Shown here piece by piece: positions 35,423-45,212 of a stretch of 64,000 nt of DNA. The notes below the pieces were generated by a model. The model searched no databases. It had not been told where the DNA came from and saw only the letters and a list, made by a program, of their open reading frames with translations. This stretch comes from an uncultured Aquimarina sp. (GTDB lineage Bacteria > Bacteroidota > Bacteroidia > Flavobacteriales > Flavobacteriaceae). Numbering within the stretch: the stretch's first letter is position 1; each line of letters opens with the position of its first letter. The position numbers were made by a program, and so were the translations under genes. The stretch lies in contig CANLEM010000002.1 of assembly GCA_947489685.1 (NCBI GenBank), positions 186,001 to 250,000 of the forward strand, read 5' to 3'.

Positions 35423-36514
35423 TTATTGTAACTTCACTTTTTGTCCGTCTAACAAGGTCTGAAGCCCTGCAGTAGCGATTTTTTGCCCTTCCGTAAGACC
35501 GCTTTTAATTTTAAAACCGTCCGTAGTAAGTTCTCCAATTTCTACACGATGTTTTTTTACAATCCCTTTAGTCCCATCCTCAAATTCAATTAAAAAAACA
35601 AAATTACCTTCGCCATCTTCTCCAACAGCTTTTACTGGAATTACTAATGCAGTATCACCACTAGTTTGAGTATTTCCAAAATTAAAAGTAACATTGGCGG
35701 TCATTCCGGGTTTTATTTCTTTAGTTGGATCTGTAATATCAATTTTTACCGGATAAGTGGCAGAACCTTCTACTACAATAGGGGCAATTTCGATAATATT
35801 TCCAGTGAATTTCTTATCACCCAAAGCGGAAAATGAGATCTCGGGATTCATTCCTAATTGTACTTTGTTAATTACATTTTCTGGTAAGCCTACTTCGATA
35901 TTAGTATGGTCTCCGGCATTAAGTATTGCAATAACCTGCCCGGCACTTACATTTTCATTAAGCTGACTGTTTTTTGCAGCAATGATCCCTGTCTTTGGTG
36001 CCTTGATATATCCATAACTGATCTGAGATTGCTGGATACTTTTATTTCGTTTTGCAGATTCATATTGATCTAAAGCACTCTGATAATTATTTTTTGCAGA
36101 TTCGTAATCACTTAAAGAATTACTCCCTTTTTCATACAGGGATTTAATACGATCCATACTAGATTTGGCAGTATTCATAGCTGATTTAGCGCTATTGAGA
36201 GCAGAAACTGATTGTTCATAAGCAAGATTGGCCTGTACATTGTCCAATTTAGCAATCAAATCACCTTTACTTACTTTTTGCCCAACTTTGATATCGAGAG
36301 TCGTAATGATTCCAGTACTTCTGAAACTTAGTTCTATTTCATCACCAGCTTTAGCAACACCACTAAAGGTTCTCACCTTTTGAGCGTTAGAACTACCTAC
36401 AACTTGATATTCAACCGGTCTTAGCACTTCTTCTTTTATAACTTCTTTTTCTTTACAGGCATGTATCATTAGTAATGAAAATACCATAAGTACTATATGC
36501 TTTATAGATTTCAT
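35423..36514 (-). CDS. RND periplasmic adaptor (membrane-fusion lipoprotein)
   Basis: The 363-residue adaptor has a lipobox (MIHAC, Cys20), biotinyl-lipoyl half-motifs around an alpha-hairpin (about 75-175; VGQKVSKGDLIAKLDNVQA, then IKAPKTGIIAAK), and beta-barrel and membrane-proximal domains (MTANVTFNFGN). It links the permease to the outer-membrane channel. Confidence 0.93.
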   Translation of the reverse strand: MKSIKHIVLMVFSLLMIHACKEKEVIKEEVLRPVEYQVVGSSNAQKVRTFSGVAKAGDEIELSFRSTGIITTLDIKVGQKVSKGDLIAKLDNVQANLAYEQSVSALNSAKSAMNTAKSSMDRIKSLYEKGSNSLSDYESAKNNYQSALDQYESAKRNKSIQQSQISYGYIKAPKTGIIAAKNSQLNENVSAGQVIAILNAGDHTNIEVGLPENVINKVQLGMNPEISFSALGDKKFTGNIIEIAPIVVEGSATYPVKIDITDPTKEIKPGMTANVTFNFGNTQTSGDTALVIPVKAVGEDGEGNFVFLIEFEDGTKGIVKKHRVEIGELTTDGFKIKSGLTEGQKIATAGLQTLLDGQKVKLQ

Positions 36515-36524
36515 AGGTGGTGTA

Positions 36525-38867
36525 TTAGTTTTTATTTAAAATATATTGTGTAGCTCTTTGAATAAAATCCTGGTTATTTGCTTCATCATTCATTAAAAAG
36601 AAATATCCTATAGCCCTTTCTAACTGCATAGAGGTTAATAAGTAGTCATAATTGGCTGTTGCTCTTGCAAGTTTGGCCTGTAAATAATTAGTCTGCGCAT
36701 CGATTAACTGAATCAGTGGAACAGCTCCTTGAGCATAGGCATTTTGAGTAAGGTCTAAACTCTCTTTGGCAGCCTCTTCTGATACTTTGGATATTTCGAT
36801 ATTTGCAATTTGATTGATCATGTCTAGCAAAATGTCATTTACATTTCTTTCGATGCTAAGTTCTATATTCTCTTTCTGGACCAATAACTGATCTTCTTGA
36901 ATTTTTGCAGTTTGCCTGTTAATGTTTCGCTGGTTTTGCTGAAATATAGGTAAGGAAAGATTTACACCAACATTATAGGTTCCATCAGGAGCATCAGGAA
37001 AACCGGCAGGTACTGTTGATCCTTTACCAGATTCTGAAATAGCAAGATTATATTGGCCTTGTAACGCCACTGTAGGAACAAATCGTCCCAGATTATTAAA
37101 TCGATAGTTACGTTGGGTAGCCTCCATATTGTAGCCAATATTTTTTAACTCAGGAGCATTTTTCTTTGCTTCTTCGACTAAAAATTCAATGAGTGCCGGT
37201 CGTAATTTTGGGTCATCCAAAATTTCCAGAAAATCCTGGTATTTATAATTTTCAAATACCCCTTCGGATATTTCGGCATTATCAATATCAATCTCAGTAG
37301 CAATAGGGTTATTCATTAACTGATTAATCGCGTTAAAAGCTTGCTGTTTTTGATTTTCTGCATTAATTAAACTCTGGGTATTCTGTGCTAACTGACTTCT
37401 GAAACGTAATACATCTGACTTTCCGGATTCTCCAGCAGCAAAGTTTTGATCCGCTATTTCTAAATTCTTTTTGGTGACCTGAAGATTTTGATTTTGAATT
37501 TCGACATTAGTTTTTAAAATCAAAGCATTAAAATAGGCTACTGATGCGTCTAATAATGCATCCAGTTCTGCTGCATTATAAGTTTCCTCCTGTGCTTTTT
37601 GTAAATTCTCACTGATTGTAATATTGGCTCCGGCACCTTCAGAGTAAATCACTTGTTCTAGTGTTACGTTTCCAGAAGTAGAAAACTCGGGATTAGCACC
37701 ATTAGAAATCTCTGCAACATCCGGATCTAGATATAAACTATTGGCACTGGCGGTTACATTGGGAAGATAACTGCTTTTTGCTGTTTTTAGATCCTGAGTA
37801 CTTAACTCAATATTTTTTCTTTCTGCATCAAGTGATAGGTTTTTAGCGACCACTCCCTTCATGATATCTATAATAGAATAAGACGTACCTACTTGTTCAT
37901 CATTAGCTCCTCCGATAAAATCTGCTGTAGCCAACATACTATAGCGTAATGGAAATCCAATCTTTTTTGCGGTATTAGCATTTATAGAAAGTTTATTTTT
38001 GTATTCTAAGTAGATGGGTAACTCAGAAGCATTTGTGCCATTAATAATGGCTTCTATATTTAAAGCAATACGTCTAAAAAACTGATCGATATACGTTTCC
38101 GGTTGGTTAGATGCTAAAATCCCTCTCTGTACATCTTCGATACTATAAGCTGAAAACGAAGGTAATTTTTTTGCGTTGATCGTAGTAACCAATGTTTTGA
38201 ATTCAGTATCGTTTAGATGAAATCCTGTGGTAAGGTATACTGCATCAACATCATCTAAATCTGTCGCTATATTTTGATTATTCTGAAGAGGAATCAATGT
38301 ATACGTAGCTTCTTTTTTTGAAAAATAGTCGTCTAATAACTTTCTAATTGGTAATAGATCAGGCAAAAAATCGTCGATGATAATCCCCACTTTTTTATAG
38401 GGGTAAAGAGATTCGAAAACATCTAAATCTTTTGTATATGAAAAAGGCGCGATGAGGTAGGTAATATTAGCAACTCCCGAAGTTTTTTGATTTTCTGGAA
38501 AATCATAAAAATCGCTATTCGCAGATCCGAATAAAATAACAGGTTTTGGATAGTTTTTTTCTTTATCAATGATCAGCGTATTGATCACTCCAAACGCTAA
38601 AATAATATCAGTATCAGAGTTTATAAGTGTTTGATAGTTTTCTTTTGCTCTGGTAACATTAAATCCGTTTTCCAGTACTTCCTTAAAAACGATCGTTGCA
38701 TCTTGTCCAACAACACCTTTTATTTCGTTTTTTAATGTAGAAAGTAAGGGTTTTGTTTCTTCAGATGATGTATCGGAAAGAATACCTATGATCACTGTTT
38801 TATAGGATTGAGAATATCCTGAAAAGTGTACGAAGATAAGTAAGAGTAGTAATTTTATATTTTTCAT
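36525..38867 (-). CDS. Fusion: periplasmic-binding-protein-like domain + TolC-type outer-membrane efflux protein
   Basis: The 780-residue protein has a signal peptide (1-19, ending SGYS). Residues about 22-300 follow the type I periplasmic-binding fold of ABC_sub_bind proteins: TVIIGILSDTSSEETKPLLS, DIILAFGVINTLII, KKVGIIIDDF and VDAVYLTTGFHLNDTEF. Residues about 330-760 form a TolC efflux channel: paired long helices with LDASVAYFNALILKTNVEIQ and QNAYAQGAVPLIQLIDAQTN. Normal TolC proteins are about 450 residues and lack the first part. The fusion could sense or capture the efflux substrate at the channel. Adaptor and permease follow in the same operon. Confidence 0.85.
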   Translation of the reverse strand: MKNIKLLLLLIFVHFSGYSQSYKTVIIGILSDTSSEETKPLLSTLKNEIKGVVGQDATIVFKEVLENGFNVTRAKENYQTLINSDTDIILAFGVINTLIIDKEKNYPKPVILFGSANSDFYDFPENQKTSGVANITYLIAPFSYTKDLDVFESLYPYKKVGIIIDDFLPDLLPIRKLLDDYFSKKEATYTLIPLQNNQNIATDLDDVDAVYLTTGFHLNDTEFKTLVTTINAKKLPSFSAYSIEDVQRGILASNQPETYIDQFFRRIALNIEAIINGTNASELPIYLEYKNKLSINANTAKKIGFPLRYSMLATADFIGGANDEQVGTSYSIIDIMKGVVAKNLSLDAERKNIELSTQDLKTAKSSYLPNVTASANSLYLDPDVAEISNGANPEFSTSGNVTLEQVIYSEGAGANITISENLQKAQEETYNAAELDALLDASVAYFNALILKTNVEIQNQNLQVTKKNLEIADQNFAAGESGKSDVLRFRSQLAQNTQSLINAENQKQQAFNAINQLMNNPIATEIDIDNAEISEGVFENYKYQDFLEILDDPKLRPALIEFLVEEAKKNAPELKNIGYNMEATQRNYRFNNLGRFVPTVALQGQYNLAISESGKGSTVPAGFPDAPDGTYNVGVNLSLPIFQQNQRNINRQTAKIQEDQLLVQKENIELSIERNVNDILLDMINQIANIEISKVSEEAAKESLDLTQNAYAQGAVPLIQLIDAQTNYLQAKLARATANYDYLLTSMQLERAIGYFFLMNDEANNQDFIQRATQYILNKN

Positions 38868-38910
38868 ATTACTAAAATGATGCGTGTATACTATAAATTA
38901 AAATAATAGT

Positions 38911-39321
38911 TTATAATTGATTGAGTCGCTTATTCACTGACCAGGATAGTTTATCATAAAAATTAGAGAAACTCTCGAATTGTTCTATAGGTAATATTTG
39001 TTCAAGCTCCCTATTTTGTTCTTTTACCAGGTTGTTAAAGCCGTCAATAATTTCAATCTTAGATAGTTTAGTGTCTTCACCAAGCTGCTTCATTTTCAAA
39101 CCATAATAAGAAGTAATAATTGTAAATCGGGTAGTTGTTTCCGGAGTCATCGTTTCATCAGTAATAAGATCCCTCATCCAATTTTCGATATAGTTGGTTT
39201 CTTCCTTCTTAAATATTTCCAAAACAGGTTTAGCCTCTTTTTCAACAACTTCTGTTTGTCCAAAAATGGTTATTGAAAAAAAAGCAAAACATATGCAGAT
39301 AAAAATGTCTTTGATCCTCAT
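38911..39321 (-). CDS. Small secreted protein, first of a related pair
   Basis: The start is placed at ATG 39321, which gives a signal peptide (MRIKDIFICICFAFFSITIFG) and removes overlap with the upstream gene; the frame is open to 39366. The mature part is helical and charged (about 115 residues). Its length, helical pattern and final segment (EQILPIEQFESFSNFYDKLS) resemble the next gene (EFLTDEQYKIHRESFGKIVT), so the two are probably paralogues. They may be periplasmic chaperone-like proteins upstream of the efflux operon. No family name is certain. Confidence 0.65.
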   Translation of the reverse strand: MRIKDIFICICFAFFSITIFGQTEVVEKEAKPVLEIFKKEETNYIENWMRDLITDETMTPETTTRFTIITSYYGLKMKQLGEDTKLSKIEIIDGFNNLVKEQNRELEQILPIEQFESFSNFYDKLSWSVNKRLNQL

Positions 39322-39353
39322 ATCTTTAGCTAAGTTATGATGATTGATATATG

Positions 39354-39767
39354 CTACTTGACCCAACCTTTTCTATTGTAGACACTAGTAACAATTTTAC
39401 CGAAACTTTCTCGGTGTATTTTATACTGCTCGTCTGTTAGAAATTCTTTGACCTCATCATTAAGCTGAATTACCATAGCGTCAAACTTTGTTTTCATCTC
39501 AGCTTCGGTATATCCTTTATTCTTATCTCCGATACGTCCCATTTTATTGGTGTAGTATAAGAGAATACCATAGTAGTCATCTCTAAGGTCTTCTGTTAGT
39601 TTCATTTTATCCACTTCTCCGGCAACGAAAACTTGTAAATTGTCTTTTTCATTGGATTCGAATATTTCTACTTTGTTCTTTTGCCTTTCCTGTAGTTTTT
39701 CTTCTTGTGTTTGTCCAAAGGCAGATATGAAGACTAGCAAGAGTAGTCCAGTGAAGTAATTTTTCAT
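39354..39767 (-). CDS. Small secreted protein, second of a related pair
   Basis: The start at ATG 39767 gives a clear signal peptide (MKNYFTGLLLLVFISAFGQT). The mature part is about 118 residues, helical and rich in Lys/Glu. It lies 32 bases upstream of its relative. It heads the minus-strand run that continues through the efflux genes, the lipoprotein, DUF2235 and the K+ channel. Confidence 0.65.
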   Translation of the reverse strand: MKNYFTGLLLLVFISAFGQTQEEKLQERQKNKVEIFESNEKDNLQVFVAGEVDKMKLTEDLRDDYYGILLYYTNKMGRIGDKNKGYTEAEMKTKFDAMVIQLNDEVKEFLTDEQYKIHRESFGKIVTSVYNRKGWVK

Positions 39768-39954
39768 GATTTGTGTGTTGATGAGTTTTGGTTTAAAAAT
39801 CATATAAATTTAACTTTTTTAATTTAAAATAATATGATTATGATTTTTTTATGAATTGTTGAGACTTGTTTTAAACGGAGTTATACGAAATCAAAAAACT
39901 TTTAAATAAAATCTAGAATACCAAAATCTGATAAAAGTCAGTAATAAAGATTTT

Positions 39955-40112
39955 AAGATAAGTCATATCGATCATCATGTTTTCATAAGAATCCCTGAAA
40001 AAGATCAATACTTTTGATCTCCGCAGTTGCATTTAGAGATGTTTGATATAGAAGTTTTTTATATTACTTTTAATGAATCTTACGATGCTCTAAAAACTGA
40101 CTCAGTTTTTTA
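39955..40112 (+). pseudogene. Possible decayed gene fragment with in-frame TGA
   Basis: A frame reads SHIDHHVFIRIPEKDQYF, then TGA at 40015, then SPQLHLEMFDIEVFYITF. Related flavobacterial proteins, as I recall them, carry a tryptophan before SPQLHLE, so TGG may have become TGA. No start or upstream coding is seen. Low certainty. Confidence 0.3.
40092..40110. promoter_or_regulatory. 19-bp perfect palindrome
   Basis: AAAAACTGACTCAGTTTTT is a perfect inverted repeat around one C, 54 bases upstream of the protease start. It could be an operator, or with a larger loop a weak terminator. Confidence 0.4.
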
Positions 40113-40164
40113 AAGTAGCAAAACATCTGTAATACAAGAATCATACTCTTTTGAAAATTCAACG

Positions 40165-41178
40165 ATGAAAAATACATGCTTCCTTATTTTTATATTACTA
40201 AGTAGTTTTTGTACGGCGCAAGATCTCTCTAAAATTTATGAAACTGTAAATCCGGCAGTGGTTGTAATCTTCACGCAAGAAGCAAAATTAGAATCTAATG
40301 GAGGTATTACCAAAACAGTTACTTCTGAAGGATTAGGATCTGGTTTTATGGTTTCAGAATCTGAAATTATTACTGCATCACATGTTGTTGATGCTGCTGA
40401 AACATTAAGAGTTAAATTTATTGATGGAGAAGTGCGATCTGCAAAAGTGATTTCTACCTTCAAATCAGCAGATGTTGCTTTAATCAAATTAGATATACCC
40501 AAAAAAAATGCTATAACAGTATCCTTTGGAGACTCGGATCAAGTAAAAATAGGAGAACAAGTGTTCATTGTTGGTGCTCCCTTTGGTTATAGTCATTCAC
40601 TTTCTTCAGGGTATGTGAGCGGAATTATTAAGAACAAACTAGGTGCTAATCCATTTACTCAATCTGAGTTTATTCAAACAGATGCGGCTATTAATACAGG
40701 TAATTCTGGAGGTCCAATGTTTAATATGAAAGGAGAAGTAATTGGTGTAGTAAGCCAAATTCTTACGAAATCAGGAGGTTTTGAAGGTATTGGGTTCGCC
40801 GCGACCGCAAATATTACTAAAAACCTGATCGCAAATAATAGAACTCCTTGGTTAGGTTTTGATGCACACCCTCTTACAGGTAAGACGAAGCGATTTTTTA
40901 ATGTACCTCAAAATAGCGGGCTATTGGTACAACGTGTTGTTTTTGGATCTGTATTGCACAAAATGGGGTTATTAGGAGGTGATACCGAAGTTGTAATTGA
41001 TGGACAAAAACTCATTATTGGTGGTGATATTATTCTAGCTTTTAATAATATCATATTTGATCTTACAGATGATTCTTTGGTAAAACTTGGTGAGTTGGGT
41101 AAAAACTTAAAAACTACAGATGTCTTAGAGTTAAAAGTACTGCGTGATGGAAAAATTATAACTTTAAAAAAAGACTAA
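40165..41178 (+). CDS. HtrA/DegP-like S1C serine protease with PDZ domain
   Basis: The 337-residue protein has a signal peptide (1-18). The trypsin-like domain has catalytic His in IITASHVVDAAE, Asp in FKSADVALIKLD and Ser in NTGNSGGPMF. A C-terminal PDZ-like domain (about 240-335; NSGLLVQRVVFGSVLHKMGL) ends with VLRDGKIITLKK. It is a periplasmic quality-control protease. Two outer-membrane protein genes follow at once, which fits envelope protein handling. Confidence 0.9.
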   Translation: MKNTCFLIFILLSSFCTAQDLSKIYETVNPAVVVIFTQEAKLESNGGITKTVTSEGLGSGFMVSESEIITASHVVDAAETLRVKFIDGEVRSAKVISTFKSADVALIKLDIPKKNAITVSFGDSDQVKIGEQVFIVGAPFGYSHSLSSGYVSGIIKNKLGANPFTQSEFIQTDAAINTGNSGGPMFNMKGEVIGVVSQILTKSGGFEGIGFAATANITKNLIANNRTPWLGFDAHPLTGKTKRFFNVPQNSGLLVQRVVFGSVLHKMGLLGGDTEVVIDGQKLIIGGDIILAFNNIIFDLTDDSLVKLGELGKNLKTTDVLELKVLRDGKIITLKKD

Positions 41179-41210
41179 ACCCTATTTCGAATCTAACAGA
41201 AATTAATTGC

Positions 41211-41876
41211 ATGCAAATACGTAGTTATAATTCATTAAAAACACTAACCATTATCTTGTTGCTAGTTTTTAGCAATAGTATAAGTGGTCAGGAAAAAGAT
41301 ACCATTGTATCTCCATTCCGTAAAGGAAAATGGCTTACGGGTTTATCAGGTACGATTAATTCAAGTACCATTGAATTAAGAAGTACTGATGAAACTACAA
41401 CCACCAACGAATATGGGATTAATCTCACTACCGGAAAATTTATAAAAAATCGTTTTTTAGTAGGAATCACTATTGCTGCTAACAGGAGCAATAACTCAGG
41501 AATTGTAGAGAGAACTACAGAGAACTTATTTGTAGGTCCTTTAGTTTCGTATTATATCTCAAAGGTAGAACGTGGATCGCTTTTTTTTCAAGCATCCCCT
41601 GGTTATGTACGTTATCGAGATAATACTCGAATAGAACAAACCAACGGTTTTTTAGAGGAATTAGGTGAAGGTGGTGGTTTTGGAACACTACTGGGAGTTG
41701 GGTATTCTTATGCTTTTTTTGACATAGTCACCTTTGATATCGGGTTAAAAACCAACTTATTATGGATCAATATTGATCAAGAATCAATCCCTATAAATAC
41801 GACTACCTCAGAAGACATTTTTGTGAATAGTATTTCTTTTTCGTTTGGTTTTAACATTTTAGTAGATCAGTTCTAA
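41211..41876 (+). CDS. Outer-membrane beta-barrel protein
   Basis: The 221-residue protein has a signal peptide (to about residue 28, ISGQ) and alternating amphipathic strands (ENLFVGPLVSYYISK, GSLFFQASPGYVRYRD). It ends in a strand finishing with Phe (NILVDQF). Eight to ten strands are likely. Function unknown. Its stop overlaps the start of the next gene by one base (TAATG). Confidence 0.75.
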   Translation: MQIRSYNSLKTLTIILLLVFSNSISGQEKDTIVSPFRKGKWLTGLSGTINSSTIELRSTDETTTTNEYGINLTTGKFIKNRFLVGITIAANRSNNSGIVERTTENLFVGPLVSYYISKVERGSLFFQASPGYVRYRDNTRIEQTNGFLEELGEGGGFGTLLGVGYSYAFFDIVTFDIGLKTNLLWINIDQESIPINTTTSEDIFVNSISFSFGFNILVDQF

Positions 41877-42994
41877 TGAAGAAACAAATTTCAACATATA
41901 TAATTGCTCTCGTATTATTATTTTCTAATGGGGTTCAGTCTCAAAGTAAAGAGACTGTATTTAAAACCGACACGATTGCAAGCACAAAAAATATTCAATT
42001 TATAGGAGTTCCTATTGCCTTTTATACGCCAGAAACTGAATTTGGTTTTGGCGGTGGAGGACAACTTTTTTTATTAAATAAAAGCAATATCTATAATGAT
42101 CGTCAATCAAACATTTTATTTAGTGGAATTTACACACTAAATGAACAGTTTCTATTTGAAGTCAAACCAGAAATCTATTTGGGTAAAGGAGATTATTTTA
42201 TCGATATAGACTATACTTGGGAAATATACCCTAATTTATTTTGGGGCATAGGTAATAGTACACCAGACAGAAATGAGGAAGTTTATAATATGACTTCGCA
42301 TAAATTAAAAATGGGGTATTTAAGACGCTTACCTCCCAATCTTAATTTCGGATTTGAGTATGTCTTCGAAAACCATGAAGTTACCGAGGTTGAAGAGGGA
42401 GGAATTCTAGATGCTGCGACAGTTTTAGGCAGTGATCGTGCAATTATAAGCGGGCTAGGCGTTGTTTTTAATTTAGATACCCGAGATGATATTGGATCTC
42501 CTCTATCCGGACGTTATTATAAGCTTAATGCTCAATTTTCTAGCGAACTTCTGGGGGCCACTCATGGGTATAATAAATTCTTTTTGGATTTGCGGACCTA
42601 CGAACCATTAACTAAAACAAGCATTCTGGCTATGCAAGTATATAGTGAGAATACTTTTGGAGACGCACCTTTTCAAGGATTAGCAAAGTTTGGTGGAAGC
42701 TATAGTGCCAGAGGATATTTCTATGGTAGATTTACAGACAACCATATGTATATTATACAAACAGAGTATAGATGGCGTTTTAGACCACGATGGACAATGG
42801 CAGCCTTTGGATTAGTAGGCGAAGTAGCAAGTAATCCTGAAAATTTCTTTAGCATAAGCAATATGAAACCCAGTGTAGGAGCTGGAATACGCTTTAAATT
42901 ACTTAAAAACAAAAGTACTTGGTTACGGTTGGACACCGGATTTGGAGAAAATGGTAATAATGGTTTTTATTTTGGGATTAATGAATCATTTTAA
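41876..42994 (+). CDS. Omp85/BamA-like surface-antigen barrel
   Basis: The 372-residue protein has a signal peptide and a bacterial surface antigen (PF01103) barrel. Typical segments are FNLDTRDDIGSPLSGRYYKL and FGGSYSARGYFYGRFTDNHM (the latter like the RGY lid-lock motif) and the C-terminal GFYFGINESF. It has no POTRA domains, unlike BamA, so it resembles short patatin-less surface antigens. Its role is unknown. Confidence 0.85.
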   Translation: MKKQISTYIIALVLLFSNGVQSQSKETVFKTDTIASTKNIQFIGVPIAFYTPETEFGFGGGGQLFLLNKSNIYNDRQSNILFSGIYTLNEQFLFEVKPEIYLGKGDYFIDIDYTWEIYPNLFWGIGNSTPDRNEEVYNMTSHKLKMGYLRRLPPNLNFGFEYVFENHEVTEVEEGGILDAATVLGSDRAIISGLGVVFNLDTRDDIGSPLSGRYYKLNAQFSSELLGATHGYNKFFLDLRTYEPLTKTSILAMQVYSENTFGDAPFQGLAKFGGSYSARGYFYGRFTDNHMYIIQTEYRWRFRPRWTMAAFGLVGEVASNPENFFSISNMKPSVGAGIRFKLLKNKSTWLRLDTGFGENGNNGFYFGINESF

Positions 42995-43215
42995 TAATAA
43001 ACGATGTTAAAAGTCAGGAACAAACTAAAAATGATATTGGTATAAGATTATCTTCTACTCTTTCGAGTTAGTGCAATTTTGTGGAATTTATGACATATGG
43101 GTTTTGTGTTTTGGTGATTTTTAATTTAATATTTTCTTTTAAAACAAACATTATCATGAGAATTAATCGAATAATTCTTTAAATTTAATAAATCAAATAT
43201 TTACAAGAAGATATT

Positions 43216-43626
43216 ATGAAATCAGAAAGTACCTATCATTATCAATTTGGCGCAGTTGTAAAAATAACCTTAAGAGATGGCGAAGTATCGCAAGAGGAGA
43301 AAACCTTTTTAGATCATTTGGCCAAAGTTTTAGGAATTTCAGGAGAAGAATATGATCATATCATGCAAAACTATCTAACCTATCCATTAGAACCTACCAC
43401 TACCCATAATGAGCGATTAGAAAGTATGTATACCTTAACAAAGCTTATTTCTGAAGATGAAACCATTTCTGGAGAACAACAAACTCTTTGGTTAGAAAGA
43501 ATGGCCAAAGCAATAGGATTTACCCCAGGAAATGTTAAATACATTGTTGGAAAATCATTAGCTGTTATTGAGAGAGGGATAGATCAAGAAACGTATAAAG
43601 AGGAAATCAGGAATATTAATAAGTAA
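43216..43626 (+). CDS. TerB-like protein
   Basis: The 136-residue all-helical protein follows the TerB/DjlA pattern: an acidic helix-loop LRDGEVSQEEKTFLDHLAKV in the first half and SEDETISGEQQTLWLERMAK in the second. TerB-like domains are thought to bind metal at membranes in stress responses. It lies 37 bases upstream of the metallo-beta-lactamase gene. Confidence 0.75.
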   Translation: MKSESTYHYQFGAVVKITLRDGEVSQEEKTFLDHLAKVLGISGEEYDHIMQNYLTYPLEPTTTHNERLESMYTLTKLISEDETISGEQQTLWLERMAKAIGFTPGNVKYIVGKSLAVIERGIDQETYKEEIRNINK

Positions 43627-43663
43627 TCTATTGTCATCCTGTTTCTTTAACTAAGCTAGATAT

Positions 43664-44494
43664 ATGATCATAACATTTTACGGTACCAGAGGTTCAACAC
43701 CTGTTTGTGAGTCCGGTTTTCAGGAATTTGGAGGTAATACTACTTGTGTAATGGTGTCTGGAGGACAAGAAGGAGAGAGTGTACTCGTTTTTGATGCTGG
43801 TACTGGGATTAGAAAACTTGGAAAAGAACTTATCACTAAAAAGTTTTCTCCTGGTAATAAGATTTATCTCACTTTCTCACATTTCCATTGGGATCATATT
43901 CAGGGGTTTCCATTTTTTGCTCCTGCGTATGATAGTACTAAAGAAATTGAATTTTTTATCATTGGAGATGATGCTCCTGACTTACATGATTTCAAAGAAA
44001 TATTGGCTAAACAAATGGAGAGCACCTATTTTCCTATAGGTATTGATGATATGGGGGCAAATTTTACATTTACTGTGAATAAAGGTGATAAAGTTATCTT
44101 TGATGGTGGGCAAATAATAGTTAATAAACATACACATCCTGGAGGAGCGTATGGATATCGTCTAGAAGCCGAGGGAAAAGTGTTTGTCTATTGCACAGAT
44201 ATAGAACATGGTGATGCATTAGATCCTAGCGTAGTAGATTTTTGTAAAAATGCAGATGTGCTTATTCACGATGCTCAATACACTCCTGAGGAGTTACCAA
44301 ATCACAAAGGCTGGGGACATAGTAGTTGGGAACAGGCAATAGAGGTAGCAAAATTAGCTAATGTTAAACAACTTTTCCTTACACATCATGACCCTGATCA
44401 TGATGATGAATTTCTAAGAAAAATGGAAAAAGAGTGTCAGCAACGTTTTTCAAATTGTTTTTTGGCTCGTGAAGGGCAAGTAGTGGAAATATAA
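43664..44494 (+). CDS. Metallo-beta-lactamase-fold hydrolase
   Basis: The 276-residue protein has the MBL fold with the metal motif SHFHWDHIQG (His-X-His-X-Asp-His), a further His in NKHTHPGGAYGYR, the bridging Asp in VYCTDIEH and a distal His in FLTHHDPDHD. The N-terminal FYGTRGSTPV and FGGNTTCV match the subfamily near PqsE/RNase Z-like phosphodiesterases. Substrate unknown; cytoplasmic. Confidence 0.9.
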   Translation: MIITFYGTRGSTPVCESGFQEFGGNTTCVMVSGGQEGESVLVFDAGTGIRKLGKELITKKFSPGNKIYLTFSHFHWDHIQGFPFFAPAYDSTKEIEFFIIGDDAPDLHDFKEILAKQMESTYFPIGIDDMGANFTFTVNKGDKVIFDGGQIIVNKHTHPGGAYGYRLEAEGKVFVYCTDIEHGDALDPSVVDFCKNADVLIHDAQYTPEELPNHKGWGHSSWEQAIEVAKLANVKQLFLTHHDPDHDDEFLRKMEKECQQRFSNCFLAREGQVVEI

Positions 44495-44600
44495 GATTCT
44501 GTTATCATAAGAATAAAAACATAATCTAATAACAAAGCTAAATCACTTATTTTATTCTTTTTTTTATTAAATTTAAAAACTAATCCACACCACACAAATC

Positions 44601-45200
44601 TTGGCAATAAAAGACAGAGTATTACCAGATAAAAAATCCCGATGGCGTCCTACTGCGGTTTTTCTTATAGCCGCCCTTATTGGATTAGGACTGTTTATGG
44701 CTAAAGAATCTGAGGTGGTATCGTATATGGGTGATAATCCACAAACCTGTGTTAATTGTCATGTAATGACACCTGTTTATAATAGCTGGATGCACAGCTC
44801 ACATCGCGAATGGGCTTCGTGTAATGATTGTCATGTGCCTCATGATAATGTATTCAACAAATATTATTTTAAAGCCAAAGATGGCTTGTATCATGCATCT
44901 ATATTTACACTACGCGTAGAGCCTGATGTGATTTTTATGCGAGAAGCCTCTCAAGAAGTTGTTCAGAATAATTGTATTCGTTGCCATGTGCAACAAGTAA
45001 CCCAAACTAAGTATGACGGTTGGATAGATGGGCATGCAGCAGATAGAACAGATAGACAATGTTGGAGTTGCCATCGCGAAATACCACATGGGCGTAGTCA
45101 TGGGATTTCGACTGTAAAATATAACATAGCACCTATACCAACAGATGAAGTAGAGGCTGTTATTCCCAAATGGTTACAAAAAGAAATTGAAGAAAAATAA
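44601..45200 (+). CDS. nrfH: NrfH-type tetraheme cytochrome c, quinol dehydrogenase subunit
   Basis: The 199-residue protein has one N-terminal membrane anchor (about 16-34) and four heme sites: CVNCH, CNDCH, CIRCH and CWSCH. It belongs to the NapC/NirT/NrfH family and passes electrons from the quinol pool to NrfA. The start appears to be TTG at 44601, because the first in-frame ATG is inside the anchor. NrfA follows after 12 bases, and a cytochrome c maturation fusion gene comes next. Confidence 0.93.
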   Translation: MAIKDRVLPDKKSRWRPTAVFLIAALIGLGLFMAKESEVVSYMGDNPQTCVNCHVMTPVYNSWMHSSHREWASCNDCHVPHDNVFNKYYFKAKDGLYHASIFTLRVEPDVIFMREASQEVVQNNCIRCHVQQVTQTKYDGWIDGHAADRTDRQCWSCHREIPHGRSHGISTVKYNIAPIPTDEVEAVIPKWLQKEIEEK

Positions 45201-45212
45201 ACATCTAGTATT

